The position numbers were made by a program, and so were the translations under genes. Source: JAWAFD01 sp964467175 (GTDB taxonomy: Archaea; Micrarchaeota; Micrarchaeia; Anstonellales; J096). From it: a stretch of DNA of 31,078 nt. A model generated the notes under the pieces. It was not told where the DNA came from, made no database searches, and was given only the letters and a program-made list of their open reading frames with translations. Numbering within the stretch: position 1 is the first letter of the stretch; each line of letters starts with the position of its first letter. The DNA lies in NCBI GenBank assembly GCA_964467175.1, contig CAYXNY010000047.1, positions 1 through 31,078 of the forward strand, in the 5' to 3' direction. This document shows positions 29,859 through 31,078 of this stretch, one piece after another.

Positions 29859-29888
29859 ACAATATGCTCAAATCAATGCGGTGGTTGG

Positions 29889-30068
29889 ATGGACCCGGAA
29901 GGTCTTAATCTCCCTAAGAAAATAGAGAACGGAGAGGTTGACCTGCGCTCTCTTTCTGACTCTGAAAAAATAAAAGCCGGAATATGCCCCTCGTGCAGCA
30001 GCAAGCTCATGTTTGCAGAGGGATGCAAAACCTGCTACAACTGCGGCTGGAGCGCCTGCGACGGCTAA
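29889..30068 (+). CDS. Small zinc-ribbon protein resembling the class II RNR tail
   Basis: A 59-aa protein, MDPEGLNLPKKIENGEVDLR... followed by CPSCSSKLMFAEGCKTCYNC and GWSACDG. The spacing and the EGCKTC.NCGWSAC pattern closely resemble the C-terminal cysteine tail of adenosylcobalamin-dependent ribonucleotide reductases, but here it is a separate gene. A role as a detached tail, a redox partner or an unrelated zinc ribbon is open. The frame extends upstream, but the added residues are AT-rich translated spacer; ATG 29889 follows a TATA box and GGTGG. The stop overlaps the convergent DHH gene. Confidence 0.72.
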   Translation: MDPEGLNLPKKIENGEVDLRSLSDSEKIKAGICPSCSSKLMFAEGCKTCYNCGWSACDG

Positions 30069-31078
30069 ATTGCTTTTATTATTTCCTCAAGAATTTCCTT
30101 CTCAAATCCTTTTCTTACTTTCAGGGAAGCGGCTTTCTCATGGCCGCCCCCGCTTTCCACAAAATCCGGCGCAGAGGATTTTATTTTTTCTATGATTTCA
30201 TTCGCCCTTGCTTTTTTCACCGCTTCATCGGTTATCCGGAATATTATGAATTTCTCGCTGTATCCGATTACTATTGCATTCTCACCCTTCACCATATCAT
30301 AAGCTATGGAGGTAATCTTTCCCCTGCTTGGGAATTCACCCATGGTTGCGACCCTATCCAAATTCAGCAGATATATACTCAGATCGTTTTTCTCCCTTTT
30401 CTTTAAGTTCGCCTTCACGCTTTCCCTCAAGCTTTCCAGCTTTTCCTTCGCCTGCCTGAGCATGGATTCGTACAGCGCGGGTTTTTCCAAAACCTCCCTG
30501 TAAAATTCCAAACTGTTTCCAAAACTTGAGTATGTTGCCAGATAGTCCAGCACAAGCGCCCTGTTCCTGTCCTCCTCTTTGAGCCCCACAAGGTCGCTCT
30601 TGTCGCCGGCGAGCGAGGCGCCGACCAAATTTGAGAAATCCGCTCCGACTGCTCTTGCGACTTCGGCCGCGATATAGCCGGCCGTATATTTGCTCGCGTT
30701 CTCTCCATCCACTTTCCATGGTGAGAGAAAATGTGCATAATTCTCAACATTTTTATCCGGCGGATGGTGGTCTATTATTATTGTTTCTATCCCATCGGCT
30801 TTCAGAAGCTCCAGCCCCTGCATGCTTTCCTCATTCGCCCCGAAATCCACCAATATTACGAGAGGCATAAAATTGTTTCTTGCAGAGTTTATATCCGCAA
30901 GCGCATCCCTTACCGAATATATGGCTGAATTGTGCTGAAACTTTTGTGCATTGAGCAAAGAGGAGAGGGCGATCCCACCAACAATTCCGTCCGCATCTCC
31001 ATGGAACCTCAAAATAGCAAAGCGGTTCAGTTTTTTTGCAAGCACTATTTTCTTTGCAACCTCAAATATATCCGGCAT
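30065..31078 (-). CDS. DHH/DHHA1-family phosphoesterase (RecJ-like)
   Basis: At least 337 aa. DHH motifs: I, FHGDADGIVGG; II, ILVDFGANE; III, IIIDHHPPD; and later ASLAGDKSD. DHHA1 motif near the C terminus: VESGGGHEKAASLKVRKGF. The aspartates and histidines bind Mn or Mg for cleavage of phosphodiester bonds. Archaeal relatives are single-strand-specific exonucleases of the RecJ/GAN group or nano-RNase-like enzymes. The length fits the shorter group. The first ATG is the last codon in the window, so the protein may extend further to the right. It is convergent with the zinc-ribbon gene, overlapping by 4 nt. Confidence 0.9.
   Translation of the reverse strand: MPDIFEVAKKIVLAKKLNRFAILRFHGDADGIVGGIALSSLLNAQKFQHNSAIYSVRDALADINSARNNFMPLVILVDFGANEESMQGLELLKADGIETIIIDHHPPDKNVENYAHFLSPWKVDGENASKYTAGYIAAEVARAVGADFSNLVGASLAGDKSDLVGLKEEDRNRALVLDYLATYSSFGNSLEFYREVLEKPALYESMLRQAKEKLESLRESVKANLKKREKNDLSIYLLNLDRVATMGEFPSRGKITSIAYDMVKGENAIVIGYSEKFIIFRITDEAVKKARANEIIEKIKSSAPDFVESGGGHEKAASLKVRKGFEKEILEEIIKAI

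Larger units (their letters stand above)
28973..29888. other. 916-bp non-coding, hairpin-rich region
   Basis: No convincing gene lies between the TFB stop and the zinc-ribbon ATG. The left two thirds hold tandem units with GGGGG/CCCCC hairpins and an inserted three-way-junction element. 29640-29760 has weaker hairpins, such as AACCTTTTT/AAAAAGGTT and GCAACC/GGTTGC. 29750-29870 is very AT-rich. Short frames in the region have no promoter or ribosome binding site. It could be a structured RNA locus, a decayed mobile element or an origin-like region. Confidence 0.7.

Noticed and set aside
29676..29888. 71-residue extension of the zinc-ribbon protein
   Set aside because: It is translated AT-rich spacer; the TATA box at 29853 and GGTGG point to the ATG at 29889.

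Overview
The window is archaeal chromosome. It encodes transcription factor B, RNA polymerase subunit N, EF-1alpha, topoisomerase VI A and B, an Orc1/Cdc6 protein, the archaeal (exosome-type) DnaG, ribosomal proteins in archaeal order (eL18-uL13-uS9-RpoN-uS2), class III (KG/Q) prepilin-like proteins and intron-bearing tRNAs. Most promoters show a TTTAAA-type TATA element about 24-28 nt upstream of a start codon, which means leaderless first genes; internal operon genes often use GGTGA/GGAGG ribosome binding sites. Compact, overlapping genes, short versions of several proteins and many uncharacterised secreted proteins suggest a streamlined (perhaps DPANN-type) lineage, but the phylum cannot be fixed from sequence reading alone.

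Layout. (1) 1-5.2 kb, + strand: the 3' part of a very large uncharacterised protein, open to the left edge, then a lipoprotein with a lysozyme-like lytic transglycosylase domain. (2) 5.2-10.6 kb, - strand: a tightly overlapping operon of helical-repeat protein, KH-domain (Pno1/Dim2-like) protein, Top6B, Top6A, unknown 369-aa protein and a small basic HTH protein. It shares one palindromic TATA box with a divergent protein-L-isoaspartate methyltransferase. (3) 11.2-11.5 kb: an intron-containing tRNA-Thr whose 3' end is duplicated next door. (4) 11.5-13.6 kb: Mut7-C RNase, uS10 and EF-1alpha. (5) 13.8-14.9 kb: a cysteine-repeat lipoprotein. (6) 15-17.2 kb: the ribosomal protein/RpoN operon with an embedded tRNA-Pro that carries a T-arm intron. 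(7) 17.3-18.5 kb: a small frame-disrupted gene and an M24 peptidase. (8) 18.6-23.6 kb, + strand: voltage-sensor-like fragment, Orc1/Cdc6, CBS protein, DUF167 protein, small Toprim protein, DnaG and a tRNA methylthiotransferase. (9) 23.6-27.9 kb, - strand: five prepilin-like/secreted proteins in an overlapping operon, preceded by an SppA-type peptidase. (10) 28-29 kb: TFB. (11) 28.97-29.89 kb: about 900 bp of non-coding, hairpin-rich DNA. (12) A small zinc ribbon and a DHH phosphoesterase.

The most unusual object is in region 11. Tandem units of about 104 bp carry compensating hairpins. One unit is interrupted at a single point by a 103-bp element that folds into a three-way junction with a possible loop-loop contact, and a neighbouring unit preserves the exact uninterrupted junction. 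Other points of interest are the canonical bulge-helix-bulge intron in the T arm of tRNA-Pro, the tRNA-Thr 3'-end duplication that supplies the stop codon of the adjacent methyltransferase, a gene split at a T6 run, and a peptidoglycan-lyase-like lipoprotein in an archaeon.
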